From Bacillota bacterium (GTDB lineage Bacteria; Bacillota; Bacilli; Bacillales; Cytobacillaceae), in the NCBI GenBank assembly GCA_023387295.1, contig JAEWIG010000197.1:1-23258 (forward strand): a stretch of DNA of 23,258 bases, read 5' to 3'. This document shows positions 1 to 7,727 of this stretch, piece by piece. The position numbers were made by a program, and so were the translations under genes. Numbering within the stretch: the stretch's first letter is position 1; the number at the start of each line of letters is the position of its first letter. The notes below the pieces were generated by a model. The model did not search any database, was not told where the DNA came from, and was given only the letters and a program-made list of their open reading frames with translations.

Positions 1-173
1 CTGTAATTAACCATTCATTTCAATGTAGGATATGTTTAATATAGCCTAAATATAAAAAATCTTTAATCTAAGAAGTCATTTACTTTTTATTACGAAAATA
101 GCTAAGGAAAGTTTCAATTTATATCAAAAATTCAGCTGAATGAGTAAAATTAAGTGATTGTGTTGAAAAAAAG

Positions 174-290
174 GGGTTGTCCGATAAGTGCCTGGCTCTC
201 TCCTTGCAACACAATATATAGATGCTTTTTCTCGAATTCTCATCTATAAATTGTGTCGGAGGTGCCAGGCTCTTTGTTTTCGGACAGCCC
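174..290 (-). terminator. Long imperfect hairpin ending in a T-tract, probable uvrA terminator and dispersed repeat
   Basis: The outer arms GGGTTGTCCG (174-183) and CGGACAGCCC (281-290) pair with one G-T. Inside, TGCCTGGC and GCCAGGC and then ACACAAT-type and ATAGATG-type segments pair again, giving a stepped hairpin of about 117 nt. On the minus strand it starts 8 nt after the uvrA stop and is followed directly by CCCCTTTTTTT, the layout of an intrinsic terminator. The TGCCTGGC core recurs at 13363-13436, so this is probably a dispersed palindromic repeat acting as a terminator. Positions 1-173 hold nothing else I recognise. Confidence 0.7.
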
Positions 291-297
291 GTCTAAT

Positions 298-3177
298 TTA
301 ATGACTTGCGACACTTGCTTCTTTTTCTTCAATTTGCTTCCTCATCCGCTCACGATCGCGTTCAAGAACTGGCTTTAAATATTTTCCTGTGTAGGACTCA
401 GGTGTTTCGGCGATTTTCTCCGGAGTTCCTGTAGCAATAATCGTACCGCCCTTGTCTCCGCCCTCAGGTCCAAGATCAATTAAATAATCAGCGGCTTTAA
501 TCACATCGAGATTATGCTCGATGACAAGAACGGTATCACCGTTTTCCACGAGTCGCTGTAGAACGATTAGCAATCTTGAAATATCATCCACATGCAAACC
601 TGTTGTCGGCTCGTCCAAAATATAGAGGGTTCGTCCGTTCGAGCGTCGATGCAACTCAGATGCAAGTTTCACCCGTTGAGCTTCCCCTCCAGAAAGAGTT
701 GTAGCCGGCTGACCTAATTTAATGTAACCAAGACCAACATCATAAATGGTTTGAAGCTTACGACTGATTTTCGGGATGTTTTCAAAAAATTCGAGTGCTG
801 CCTCAACAGTCATATCAAGGATTTCAGAAATACTTTTCCCTTTATAGGTAACTTCTAGTGTTTCACGGTTGTAACGTTTGCCATGACAAACCTCGCATGG
901 AACATATACATCCGGCAAAAAGTGCATTTCGATTTTGATAATTCCGTCTCCACGGCAAGCCTCACAACGACCGCCCTTCACATTAAAGCTGAAACGTCCT
1001 TTTTTGTAGCCACGCACCTTTGCTTCATTCGTCATGGCAAATACATCACGAATATCATCAAACACACCCGTATAAGTTGCAGGATTAGAACGAGGTGTTC
1101 TCCCAATTGGAGATTGATCAATGTCGATAATTTTATCTAAATACTCGACACCCTTTATCTCCTTATGTTCACCTGGTTTGCTTTTTGATCGATAAAGCTT
1201 TTGCGCTAATGATTTATACAATATCTCGTTAATGAGCGTACTTTTTCCTGAACCAGACACACCTGTAACAGAAATAAAGGTACCAAGTGGAATTTTGACA
1301 CTGACGTTTTTCAGATTGTTTTCCTTTGCTCCCTTTATTTCGATATATCGGCCATCGCCTTTTCGACGTTCGACCGGAAGTGGAATGAACTTCTTCCCGG
1401 CAAGATATTGCCCTGTTAAGGAGTTCGGATCAGCCATTACCTCATCAGGTGTCCCTGCTGAAACAATTTCTCCACCATGCACACCTGCGCCAGGTCCAAT
1501 GTCAATTAAATAATCGGCTGCAAGCATGGTGTCTTCGTCATGCTCAACAACGATTAGCGTATTCCCGATATCACGCATGTTTTTAAGGGTTGAAATTAAA
1601 CGGTCATTATCCCGCTGATGAAGACCTATGGATGGCTCATCTAAGATGTATAGAACTCCCGTTAATCTTGAGCCGATTTGGGTAGCGAGTCGAATCCTTT
1701 GTGCTTCTCCGCCAGAAAGCGTACCTGCAGCACGGCTTAATGTTAAATAATCAAGCCCCACATTCATTAAGAAGCCTAATCGCTCTTTAATTTCACGTAA
1801 AATAAGATTCGCTATCTTCATTTCTTTTTCCGATAGGGAGAGCTGTTCAAAAAAAGAATAAGCCTCATGAACAGATAATGAGGTAATTTTAGATACATGC
1901 TGACCAGAAATAAGAACCGCAAGCGATTCTTTCTTCAACCGATTACCTTTACAAGCTGGACATGGCTGTTGTGCCATATATTTCTCCATTTGCTCTCGAA
2001 TATATTCTGAGCTGGTTTCCTTGTATCGGCGCTCTACATTGTGAAGGACACCTTCGAATTCAATATGATTCTCTCTTATTTGGCCAAAATCATTTTCATA
2101 ATGGAAGAAGATTTTTTCGCCTTTTGATCCGTATAAAATCTTATCGAGGAGCTGTTCTGGAATTTCTTTAATCGGAATATCCATATCAATTCCGTAATGC
2201 TTACAAACAGCCTCTAATAACTGCGGGTAATATTGTGAACTCGTTGACTCCCAAGGAGCAATTGCATTCTGTTTTAAGGAAAGCTCACGATTTGGGATGA
2301 CTAAATCTAAATCAACTTCAAGCTTAGAGCCAAGTCCGTCACAATCAGGGCAGGCACCAAAAGGACTGTTAAAGGAAAACATTCTTGGCTCCAGTTCCCT
2401 GATAGAGAAGCCGCAATGTGGACAAGCATGGTTTTCACTGAACAGCAGTTCCTCTTCACCAATTATATCAACCAGTACTTTTCCTTCACCTAGCTTAAGC
2501 GCTGCTTCCATTGAATCAGCTAGACGTGAAGTCACACCTTCCTTCACCACAATCCGGTCAACAACGACTTCAATCGAATGCTTTTTATTCTTTTCTAATT
2601 CGATTTCATCTCCAAGATCGTACATTTCCCCATCAATTCGAACACGAACATACCCTTGTTTTTTAATATCCTCAAGTACTTTAACATGCGTCCCTTTTCG
2701 ACCCGAAATAAGAGGGGCAAGCACCTGAAGCTTCGTTCGTTCTGGGTACTCCATTATACGATCGACCATTTGCTCAATCGTTTGTGATGAAATTTCAATA
2801 TTGTGATTTGGACAGGTTGGTCGTCCGACCCTTGCATATAATAAGCGCAAATAATCATAAATTTCGGTCACTGTTCCAACTGTAGAACGAGGATTTCTAC
2901 TTGTTGTCTTTTGGTCAATAGAAATCGCTGGAGATAGTCCTTCAATCGTATCGACATCAGGCTTATCCATTTGACCAAGAAACTGACGGGCATACGCTGA
3001 TAAAGACTCTACATATCTACGCTGTCCTTCTGCATAAATCGTATCGAAGGCAAGTGAAGATTTCCCAGAACCAGATAATCCAGTTACCACAACAAGCTTA
3101 TCTCTCGGAATTGTGACATCGATATCCTTCAAATTATGTGCTCTGGCGCCTTTTACTATGAGTTTATCCATCGCCAT
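298..3177 (-). CDS. uvrA: Excinuclease ABC subunit A (UvrA)
   Basis: This is the DNA-damage recognition ATPase of nucleotide excision repair. It acts as a dimer and loads UvrB on lesions. The 959-residue product has the full family layout: Walker A GLSGSGKSS at 33-41, a zinc module with Cys 252/255/276/279, ABC signature LSGGEAQ at 487-493, a second Walker A GVSGSGKST at 639-647, a second zinc module with Cys 738/741/761/764, and a second LSGGEAQ at 828-834 followed by ILDEPTTG. Length is close to the 957 residues of B. subtilis UvrA. The start ATG lies 7 nt after the uvrB stop, with GGAAGGATGA in the uvrB end as ribosome binding site, so the two genes are one operon and probably translationally coupled. 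A second in-frame ATG two codons on is possible. No defect is visible. Confidence 0.98.
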   Translation of the reverse strand: MAMDKLIVKGARAHNLKDIDVTIPRDKLVVVTGLSGSGKSSLAFDTIYAEGQRRYVESLSAYARQFLGQMDKPDVDTIEGLSPAISIDQKTTSRNPRSTVGTVTEIYDYLRLLYARVGRPTCPNHNIEISSQTIEQMVDRIMEYPERTKLQVLAPLISGRKGTHVKVLEDIKKQGYVRVRIDGEMYDLGDEIELEKNKKHSIEVVVDRIVVKEGVTSRLADSMEAALKLGEGKVLVDIIGEEELLFSENHACPHCGFSIRELEPRMFSFNSPFGACPDCDGLGSKLEVDLDLVIPNRELSLKQNAIAPWESTSSQYYPQLLEAVCKHYGIDMDIPIKEIPEQLLDKILYGSKGEKIFFHYENDFGQIRENHIEFEGVLHNVERRYKETSSEYIREQMEKYMAQQPCPACKGNRLKKESLAVLISGQHVSKITSLSVHEAYSFFEQLSLSEKEMKIANLILREIKERLGFLMNVGLDYLTLSRAAGTLSGGEAQRIRLATQIGSRLTGVLYILDEPSIGLHQRDNDRLISTLKNMRDIGNTLIVVEHDEDTMLAADYLIDIGPGAGVHGGEIVSAGTPDEVMADPNSLTGQYLAGKKFIPLPVERRKGDGRYIEIKGAKENNLKNVSVKIPLGTFISVTGVSGSGKSTLINEILYKSLAQKLYRSKSKPGEHKEIKGVEYLDKIIDIDQSPIGRTPRSNPATYTGVFDDIRDVFAMTNEAKVRGYKKGRFSFNVKGGRCEACRGDGIIKIEMHFLPDVYVPCEVCHGKRYNRETLEVTYKGKSISEILDMTVEAALEFFENIPKISRKLQTIYDVGLGYIKLGQPATTLSGGEAQRVKLASELHRRSNGRTLYILDEPTTGLHVDDISRLLIVLQRLVENGDTVLVIEHNLDVIKAADYLIDLGPEGGDKGGTIIATGTPEKIAETPESYTGKYLKPVLERDRERMRKQIEEKEASVASH

Positions 3178-3184
3178 TTGTACG

Positions 3185-5164
3185 TCATCCTTCCGCTTTC
3201 AGCTCTAAAATTAAATCACGAAGCTCTGCCGCTCGTTCGAAGTTAAGCGCCTTTGCAGCTTCCTTCATTTCTTTTTCCATATTCGCTATGAGCTTTTCTC
3301 GCTCTTTCTTGTTTAGCTTGCTAATTTTCGTTGAGGCCTTATATTCTTCCTGATCCTCTGCTGCATAAGTCGCACGAATCGCATCACGAATTTCCTTTTG
3401 AATCGTCATTGGTGTAATGCCATGCTTCCTATTATATTCCTCTTGAATCGATCGACGGCGCTTCGTTTCGCTAATCGCGAGTTCCATTGAATTCGTCATC
3501 CGATCCGCATACATAATGACATAGCCGTTTGAGTTTCTGGCAGCACGACCAATTGTTTGAATAAGGGAACGTTCTGAACGAAGGAATCCTTCCTTGTCAG
3601 CATCTAAAATGGCCACTAGCGATACTTCTGGAATATCTATCCCTTCTCTTAAAAGGTTAATTCCAACTAGTACGTCGTATGTTCCAAGTCGCAGCTCCCG
3701 TATAATTTCGATCCGTTCTAATGTTTTAACCTCTGAATGCAAATACTGTACTTTAATGCCAATTTCCTTGAGATAATCGGTCAAGTCTTCTGACATTTTC
3801 TTCGTTAAGGTTGTGATTAAGACCCGCTCGTTTCGCTTTACCCTATCTTGAATTTCACCAATTAAATCATCAATTTGACCTTCAATTGGGCGAACGTCGA
3901 TGATTGGATCAAGCAGTCCAGTTGGACGAATAATTTGCTCAACCATTTTTGGTGTATGCTCCAGCTCATAAGGGCCAGGAGTAGCAGACACATAAATAAT
4001 TTGATTAACATGCTTTTCAAACTCATCAAACATTAATGGGCGATTATCCAATGCTGAAGGCAGTCGGAATCCATGCTCGACTAGCACCGATTTTCTCGCC
4101 TGGTCCCCATTATACATGCCACGAATTTGCGGCAACGTAACATGCGACTCATCAATCACGATAAGAAGATCTTCAGGGAAGAAATCCAGCAGTGTATACG
4201 GCGTTGAGCCAGGTGGGCGTAAAGTTAAGTGTCTTGAGTAGTTTTCAACTCCAGAGCAAAAGCCCATTTCCCTCATCATTTCAAGATCATACCGTGTACG
4301 CTGCTCTAATCGCTGAGCTTCGAGTAGCTTGTTTGCTGATTTTAATTCCTCAAGCCGAACTTCTAATTCTGCTTCAATGTTTTCGATGGCCACGCGCATC
4401 TTTTCTTCACGGGTAACGAAGTGAGAGCGCGGAAAAATAGCCACATGATCTCGATCACCCATAATTTCACCCGTTAGCGCGTCTACCTCGCGAATCCGTT
4501 CAATTTCATCACCGAAAAACTCTACACGAATACAACGCTCATCCTTTGATGCCGGAATAATTTCCACAACATCTCCACGCACTCTAAACGTACCACGTTG
4601 AAAAGCAATGTCATTCCGTTCATATTGAATATCAACTAGTCGATGAAGTAGCTGATTCCGTTCCATTTCCATTCCCGTTCTTAAAGATAAAACGAGCTCT
4701 TTATACTCTTCAGGAGAACCTAAACCATAGATACAAGAAACACTCGCAATGATGACAACATCTCTCCGCTCAAACAATGCTGATGTTGCCGAATGGCGCA
4801 GCTTATCGATCTCATCATTAATACTGGAATCTTTTTCGATAAATGTATCGGTCTGTGGAACATACGCCTCTGGCTGATAATAATCATAGTAGCTGACAAA
4901 GTATTCAACGGCATTGTCTGGGAAAAACTCTTTAAACTCGCTGTATAGCTGACCAGCGAGTGTTTTATTATGAGCAATCACAAGAGTGGGCCGATTGACT
5001 TCCTTAATCACGTTTGAAATCGTGAAGGTTTTCCCGGTACCAGTTGCACCTAATAATGTCTGATGCTTCTGTCCATCCTTTAGCCCTTGGACAATTTGTT
5101 TGATTGCTTCAGGCTGATCCCCTTGTGGTGTATATTTTGAGACTAGTTTAAATTGATCCTCCAC
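3185..5164 (-). CDS. uvrB: Excinuclease ABC subunit B (UvrB), GTG start
   Basis: UvrB is the helicase-like subunit that UvrA loads at lesions and that recruits UvrC for incision. The product has Walker A GATGTGKT at residues 39-46, the Tyr-rich beta-hairpin YYDYYQPEAYVP near 93-104, a DESH motif in the Walker B region, helicase motifs such as QTIGRAARN, and a C-terminal UVR domain (FERAAELRD). An upstream in-frame ATG at 5179 exists, but its GGGAGG codons are the Shine-Dalgarno for the GTG at 5164 (7-nt spacing). That start gives 659 residues beginning MEDQFKLVSKY, matching the usual N-terminus. It is the first gene of the uvrBA unit. SOS control is inferred from a LexA-like box at 5525-5538. 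Confidence 0.97.
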   Translation of the reverse strand: MEDQFKLVSKYTPQGDQPEAIKQIVQGLKDGQKHQTLLGATGTGKTFTISNVIKEVNRPTLVIAHNKTLAGQLYSEFKEFFPDNAVEYFVSYYDYYQPEAYVPQTDTFIEKDSSINDEIDKLRHSATSALFERRDVVIIASVSCIYGLGSPEEYKELVLSLRTGMEMERNQLLHRLVDIQYERNDIAFQRGTFRVRGDVVEIIPASKDERCIRVEFFGDEIERIREVDALTGEIMGDRDHVAIFPRSHFVTREEKMRVAIENIEAELEVRLEELKSANKLLEAQRLEQRTRYDLEMMREMGFCSGVENYSRHLTLRPPGSTPYTLLDFFPEDLLIVIDESHVTLPQIRGMYNGDQARKSVLVEHGFRLPSALDNRPLMFDEFEKHVNQIIYVSATPGPYELEHTPKMVEQIIRPTGLLDPIIDVRPIEGQIDDLIGEIQDRVKRNERVLITTLTKKMSEDLTDYLKEIGIKVQYLHSEVKTLERIEIIRELRLGTYDVLVGINLLREGIDIPEVSLVAILDADKEGFLRSERSLIQTIGRAARNSNGYVIMYADRMTNSMELAISETKRRRSIQEEYNRKHGITPMTIQKEIRDAIRATYAAEDQEEYKASTKISKLNKKEREKLIANMEKEMKEAAKALNFERAAELRDLILELKAEG

Positions 5165-5193
5165 AAAAAAGCCTCCCATTCCTCTTTAAAAAT

Positions 5194-5418
5194 GGCTCTT
5201 TTCACATATAATGTTGTTTTGCCCTCAAATGTTGCCCGTTGATTTCCACTGCGAGCACTTGCTTTCCGCGGGGAGTGACGTGAGCCTCCTCGGCGCTTGC
5301 GCCTGTGGGGTCTCACGCTTCCCTCCATTCCCGCAGGAGTCAAGTGCTCTCCGCTCCAATCAACTCAGATAGTTAAATAAAAATTGCACTTAAAGCAACA
5401 AATTTTACAAAAAGAGCC
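5194..5418. repeat. GC-rich palindromic dispersed repeat, full copy, in the uvrBA leader
   Basis: The outer inverted ends are GGCTCTTTT (5194-5202) and AAAAGAGCC (5410-5418). The core runs from GTTGAT (5238-5243) to ATCAAC (5359-5364) and is an imperfect GC-rich palindrome containing CTTTCCGCGGG, GAGCCTCCTCGGCGC and CCCGCAGGAGTC. The same core recurs at 21870-21997. It carries no coding frame I would trust. It lies between the inferred uvrB promoter and the uvrB start, so it should be transcribed as a long folded leader. Confidence 0.85.
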
Positions 5419-5486
5419 TTAAAATTGAAGCACTTTCATATATATTGAATGATTTGTCATTTTTTAACTTCGTTTTTCATATAAAC

Positions 5487-5515
5487 ATTCTACCACAAAT
5501 TCAAGAAAACAAACC
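5487..5515 (-). promoter_or_regulatory. Candidate uvrBA promoter (extended -10)
   Basis: On the minus strand, TGGTAGAAT gives an extended -10 (TAGAAT at 5487-5492), with a poor -35 (GGTTTG, 5510-5515) at 17-nt spacing. It lies just downstream of the LexA-like box. If used, the leader before uvrB is about 315 nt. Confidence 0.45.
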
Positions 5516-5524
5516 AGTAAAATG

Positions 5525-5538
5525 CGAACGAATATTCG
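5525..5538 (-). promoter_or_regulatory. LexA/DinR-like SOS box upstream of uvrBA
   Basis: CGAACGAATATTCG is a near-palindrome matching the Bacillus LexA box CGAACRNRYGTTYC at 12 of 14 positions. uvrBA is a known LexA target in B. subtilis. Its distance from uvrB (361 nt) is explained by the repeat element in between. Confidence 0.65.
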
Positions 5539-5583
5539 ATTATTTTATTCCTTATGGAATTAGGATTTCTTAATATTAAAAGT

Positions 5584-5688
5584 TATCTAGCTGATTCCAG
5601 GAATTATCTAGCACTTTTCGAGAATGATCTAGCAGATTTTTAATAATATCTAGTAACTTTTTCAATTTATCTAGCACTTCTTAGTTTC
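5584..5688. repeat. Five direct repeats with an exact 21-bp period
   Basis: (T/G)ATCTAG occurs at 5584, 5605, 5626, 5647 and 5668, exactly 21 bp apart. It is usually followed by CA and a T-rich stretch. The rest of each unit is only partly conserved, so what repeats is the spaced TATCTAGCA word. The array lies between uvrB and csbA, outside any gene. Confidence 0.9.
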
Positions 5689-5715
5689 TTACAAAAATAG
5701 GTGATCAAAAAAAGA

Positions 5716-5751
5716 CTATCACATTAGTCTGGAAACGAACTAAGATGATAG
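5716..5751 (-). terminator. Intrinsic terminator of csbA
   Basis: CTATCACATTAGT (5716-5728) and ACTAAGATGATAG (5739-5751) pair at 11 of 13 positions around a 10-nt loop. On the minus strand the stem is followed by CTTTTTTT. It separates csbA from uvrBA. Confidence 0.75.
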
Positions 5752-5808
5752 CCGGTATAGGCAGTTTTATTAAGCCCCATAATGAACGTTCATTTGACAC
5801 TACTTTCG

Positions 5809-6042
5809 TCAGGATGCTTGCTTCACTCTTTGTTTCATTCTTTGCGCGTACCAAAAACCAAACGTCAGCGAAAAAGCATCGACAACAATTAACCACATCG
5901 AATCTGTGTATCCTTTATAAACTGAAGCAGCAATAAGAGCAACGGTTAGCACAAGAGCGATCACTCGATTATATGCGACCCTTGTAAACAATACGACTAA
6001 TAGTCCAGGAAGCACTAGTGCCGAAAAATATTTAAGAAACAA
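5809..6042 (-). CDS. csbA: CsbA family small membrane protein, probable TTG start
   Basis: This is a 77-residue hydrophobic protein with two or three membrane segments (ALVLPGLLVVLFTRV near the start, then VIALVLTVALIAASVY) and a basic tail. It matches B. subtilis CsbA in the block LVVLFTRV, in length and in position upstream of uvrB. CsbA belongs to the sigma-B general stress regulon there; its biochemical role is unknown. An earlier GTG at 6051 is open, but AGGTGG overlaps that codon and sits 5 nt before the TTG at 6042, which also aligns with the B. subtilis N-terminus. A GTTTAA word that could be a sigma-B -35 lies upstream, but no good GGGTAT -10 follows, so sigma-B control is not shown by sequence. 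Confidence 0.88.
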   Translation of the reverse strand: MFLKYFSALVLPGLLVVLFTRVAYNRVIALVLTVALIAASVYKGYTDSMWLIVVDAFSLTFGFWYAQRMKQRVKQAS

Positions 6043-6173
6043 TCGTACCACCTACTTTACCTAATTATTATTTTTTATGAAAAGGGCATTTCCCTTACAA
6101 AATACAATAGTGAATGTATATCTATCATTAGGATATCTGCTCTTAAACGTATGCACAAGTTTTTTCATTCGAA

Positions 6174-6202
6174 GAATTGTTATTCTCTGCGAGTGCATAC
6201 TA
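6174..6202 (+). promoter_or_regulatory. Sigma-G/sigma-F-like promoter for the SASP gene
   Basis: CATACTA (6196-6202) fits the forespore -10 consensus CATNHTA. GAATT (6174-6178), 17 nt upstream, is one base off the -35 GHATR. The expected start is about 60 nt before the SASP start codon. Confidence 0.55.
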
Positions 6203-6272
6203 TCGATTATAAAAACGAATTTTAGTTATGGAGATACTGTTTAATAAATATACTACTCATGGAGGTACTAAT

Positions 6273-6545
6273 ATGGGCAGAAATAAACGTAAACCGCTTG
6301 TTCCTGAATCGCGAGCTTCACTTGACCAATTGAAAAACAAGGTTATGGAGAATGAAGGATATAAAGTTGATAAGGAAAACCCTGACAATGTGAAATATGA
6401 GGTTGCTAAGGAAATCGGCGTGCCACTGAAAGAAGGCTATAACGGGAGATTAACTTCCTTGGAGGCCGGAAAGGTTGGCGGGAAAATCGGTGGGAATATG
6501 GTTAAAGAGCTAGTCCGAATGGCGCAGGAAAGAATGAAACAGTAG
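6273..6545 (+). CDS. Alpha/beta-type small acid-soluble spore protein with an internal insertion
   Basis: SASPs coat and protect DNA in the dormant spore and are degraded by the GPR protease on germination. The 90-residue product has the family landmarks in order: LVPESRASLDQLK at 9-21, the GPR-site-like segment KYEVAKEIGVPL at 41-52, NGRLTSLEAGKVGG at 57-70, and GGNMVKELVRMAQ at 73-85. In ordinary family members LDQMK runs straight into YEIA; here about 19 residues (22-40) lie between them, making it longer than the usual 60-75. The ATG at 6273 has GGAGGT 6 nt upstream; the open frame extends 15 codons further up but has no ribosome binding site. A sigma-G-like promoter precedes it. I cannot assign a specific ssp name. 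Confidence 0.9.
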   Translation: MGRNKRKPLVPESRASLDQLKNKVMENEGYKVDKENPDNVKYEVAKEIGVPLKEGYNGRLTSLEAGKVGGKIGGNMVKELVRMAQERMKQ

Positions 6546-6573
6546 CATTATGTCGTTTTGAGGAGAGGAGAAT

Positions 6574-7131
6574 ATGGCTAGTCATCAAACCTTTCAAAAT
6601 AAAGTAGAACAATTACAAATGGATTTTCGAAAGCAACCTAAGATAAAGAGAATCGTGTTTATTTCGTTATTAAGTAGTATTAGCGCTATATTCCAATCAG
6701 CAGGTGGTTTTTTCCCTGGGATCGGTTATCTCATTAGTCCATTGGCAACCGCACCCATCCTCCTTTCCTCTGTTTTTTCGCCTTTATTCGGTTTCTATGC
6801 CTATTTATTAACGATCCTGCTGCTATTAATCTTACAGCCTAGTGAATTAATAATTTTTCCGTTTACAACAGGAATTTTAGGGATTTCGATTGGTGTGGCT
6901 ATTCATCATCTAAAAAATAGATGGAGTATTATTTTGTGTGGAGCGATTGGATTAACAACAGGAATTTGTCTTCTATTATATGGTTTGAAGTTTCCTGTTT
7001 TAGGACCAATCGTCTCCTTTTCAATAAGTATCCCAATAATCGGTGGAATATTTGCCTTTTCCTTTTTTTATAGATGGATTTGGATGATGATTAGCAAACT
7101 TTTAATAAATCATTTCAGGTTTCTAACTTGA
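6574..7131 (+). CDS. Polytopic membrane protein of unknown function
   Basis: I do not recognise this gene with certainty. The 185-residue product has a basic N-terminus (QPKIKRI) and then five or six hydrophobic segments between about residues 26 and 178. Short loops contain GGFFPGIGYLISPLATAP and QPSELIIFPF. The Gly/Pro-rich first loop and overall length recall S-components of energy-coupling factor transporters or YybS-like proteins; that is only a resemblance. ATG 6574 has AGGAG 8 nt upstream. It starts 28 nt after the SASP gene with no terminator between, so it may be read from the same forespore promoter. No terminator is obvious after it. Confidence 0.8.
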   Translation: MASHQTFQNKVEQLQMDFRKQPKIKRIVFISLLSSISAIFQSAGGFFPGIGYLISPLATAPILLSSVFSPLFGFYAYLLTILLLLILQPSELIIFPFTTGILGISIGVAIHHLKNRWSIILCGAIGLTTGICLLLYGLKFPVLGPIVSFSISIPIIGGIFAFSFFYRWIWMMISKLLINHFRFLT

Positions 7132-7167
7132 TTTCACTCCAAAAATATATTATCTCCCTTTATTTTC

Positions 7168-7192
7168 TGAACATTTAACAAGCACATCCGTT
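7168..7192 (+). promoter_or_regulatory. ECF-sigma-type promoter, candidate autoregulatory site
   Basis: TGAAC (7168-7172), a 16-nt spacer, then CGTT (7189-7192). This is the AAC / CGT architecture used by Bacillus ECF sigma factors. It precedes the cluster that encodes an ECF sigma factor, and ECF factors usually transcribe their own operon. Confidence 0.5.
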
Positions 7193-7355
7193 GCTTTCAT
7201 ATGCTCCACCTTTAAAAGTTTTTATGATTAGTTTTACCAATTACGAAGGAAAAATTAAAAATCGTACCCACCTCTTATCTTTGCCAATTATTAATGAACC
7301 TCTTGGCTATCTGGTTTGTATAGCTAGTAAAGACAAAAAGTGGAGGTTGGTTTCA

Positions 7356-7727
7356 TTGGATACGGGATGGATTGTTTCTCTTATCGTCGGAGGCTTGTTA
7401 ATGATTATCATACTTGCGATTGCGATTCCGATGGATCGCAAGTATGTCGTCCGCGAAAATGGTAAAATCAATTTTCAGAAAACGAAAATCTATTTACGAT
7501 GGAATGTTTTTGATACATTAACTCTTACTCTAGCTATCTATGCTATCATTTGCGTTCAAGTACTCAATTTTTTAATTTCAGGTGGGCAATCGGTAGAAAA
7601 TGTTTTTGTCCAATTTTTCACAAATCAAGCACAAGTATGGACGCTTGTCTCCATTCTTTATTTAATTTTCCGTGTATCGTTAACATTAAAATCGATAAAA
7701 GAACGATGGGGAGATGAAATTGATTGA
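7356..7727 (+). CDS. Small membrane protein, first gene of the ECF sigma cluster, TTG start
   Basis: I do not recognise the family. From the TTG at 7356 the product has 123 residues: a hydrophobic segment (WIVSLIVGGLLMIIILAIAIP, about 5-25), a charged stretch of about 30 residues (DRKYVVRENGKINFQKTK), a second segment (LTLTLAIYAIICVQVLNFLI) and a third near the C-terminus (VWTLVSILYLIFRVSL). The frame is open back to 7191, but that codon falls on the candidate promoter -10, whereas GGAGG lies 9-10 nt before the TTG. The end overlaps the sigma gene by 14 nt, so translation is coupled. A role as sensor or partner of the sigma factor is inferred from context only. Confidence 0.75.
   Translation: MDTGWIVSLIVGGLLMIIILAIAIPMDRKYVVRENGKINFQKTKIYLRWNVFDTLTLTLAIYAIICVQVLNFLISGGQSVENVFVQFFTNQAQVWTLVSILYLIFRVSLTLKSIKERWGDEID

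Noticed and set aside
2297..2728. 143-codon plus-strand frame inside uvrA
   Set aside because: Ser/Pro-rich antisense shadow of uvrA, whose coding frame is unambiguous.
5143..5343. 66-codon minus-strand frame across the uvrB start
   Set aside because: It is made of the GC-rich repeat element and overlaps the uvrB start in another frame; the composition is that of the repeat.
5705..5936. Two 63-codon frames (plus and minus) overlapping csbA
   Set aside because: Shadows of csbA and its terminator region; no ribosome binding sites and no family resemblance.
6089..6163. Sigma-B promoter for csbA (minus-strand GTTTAA)
   Set aside because: The -35 word is a perfect match, but no GGGTAT-like -10 occurs at 12-15 nt spacing, so I do not call it.
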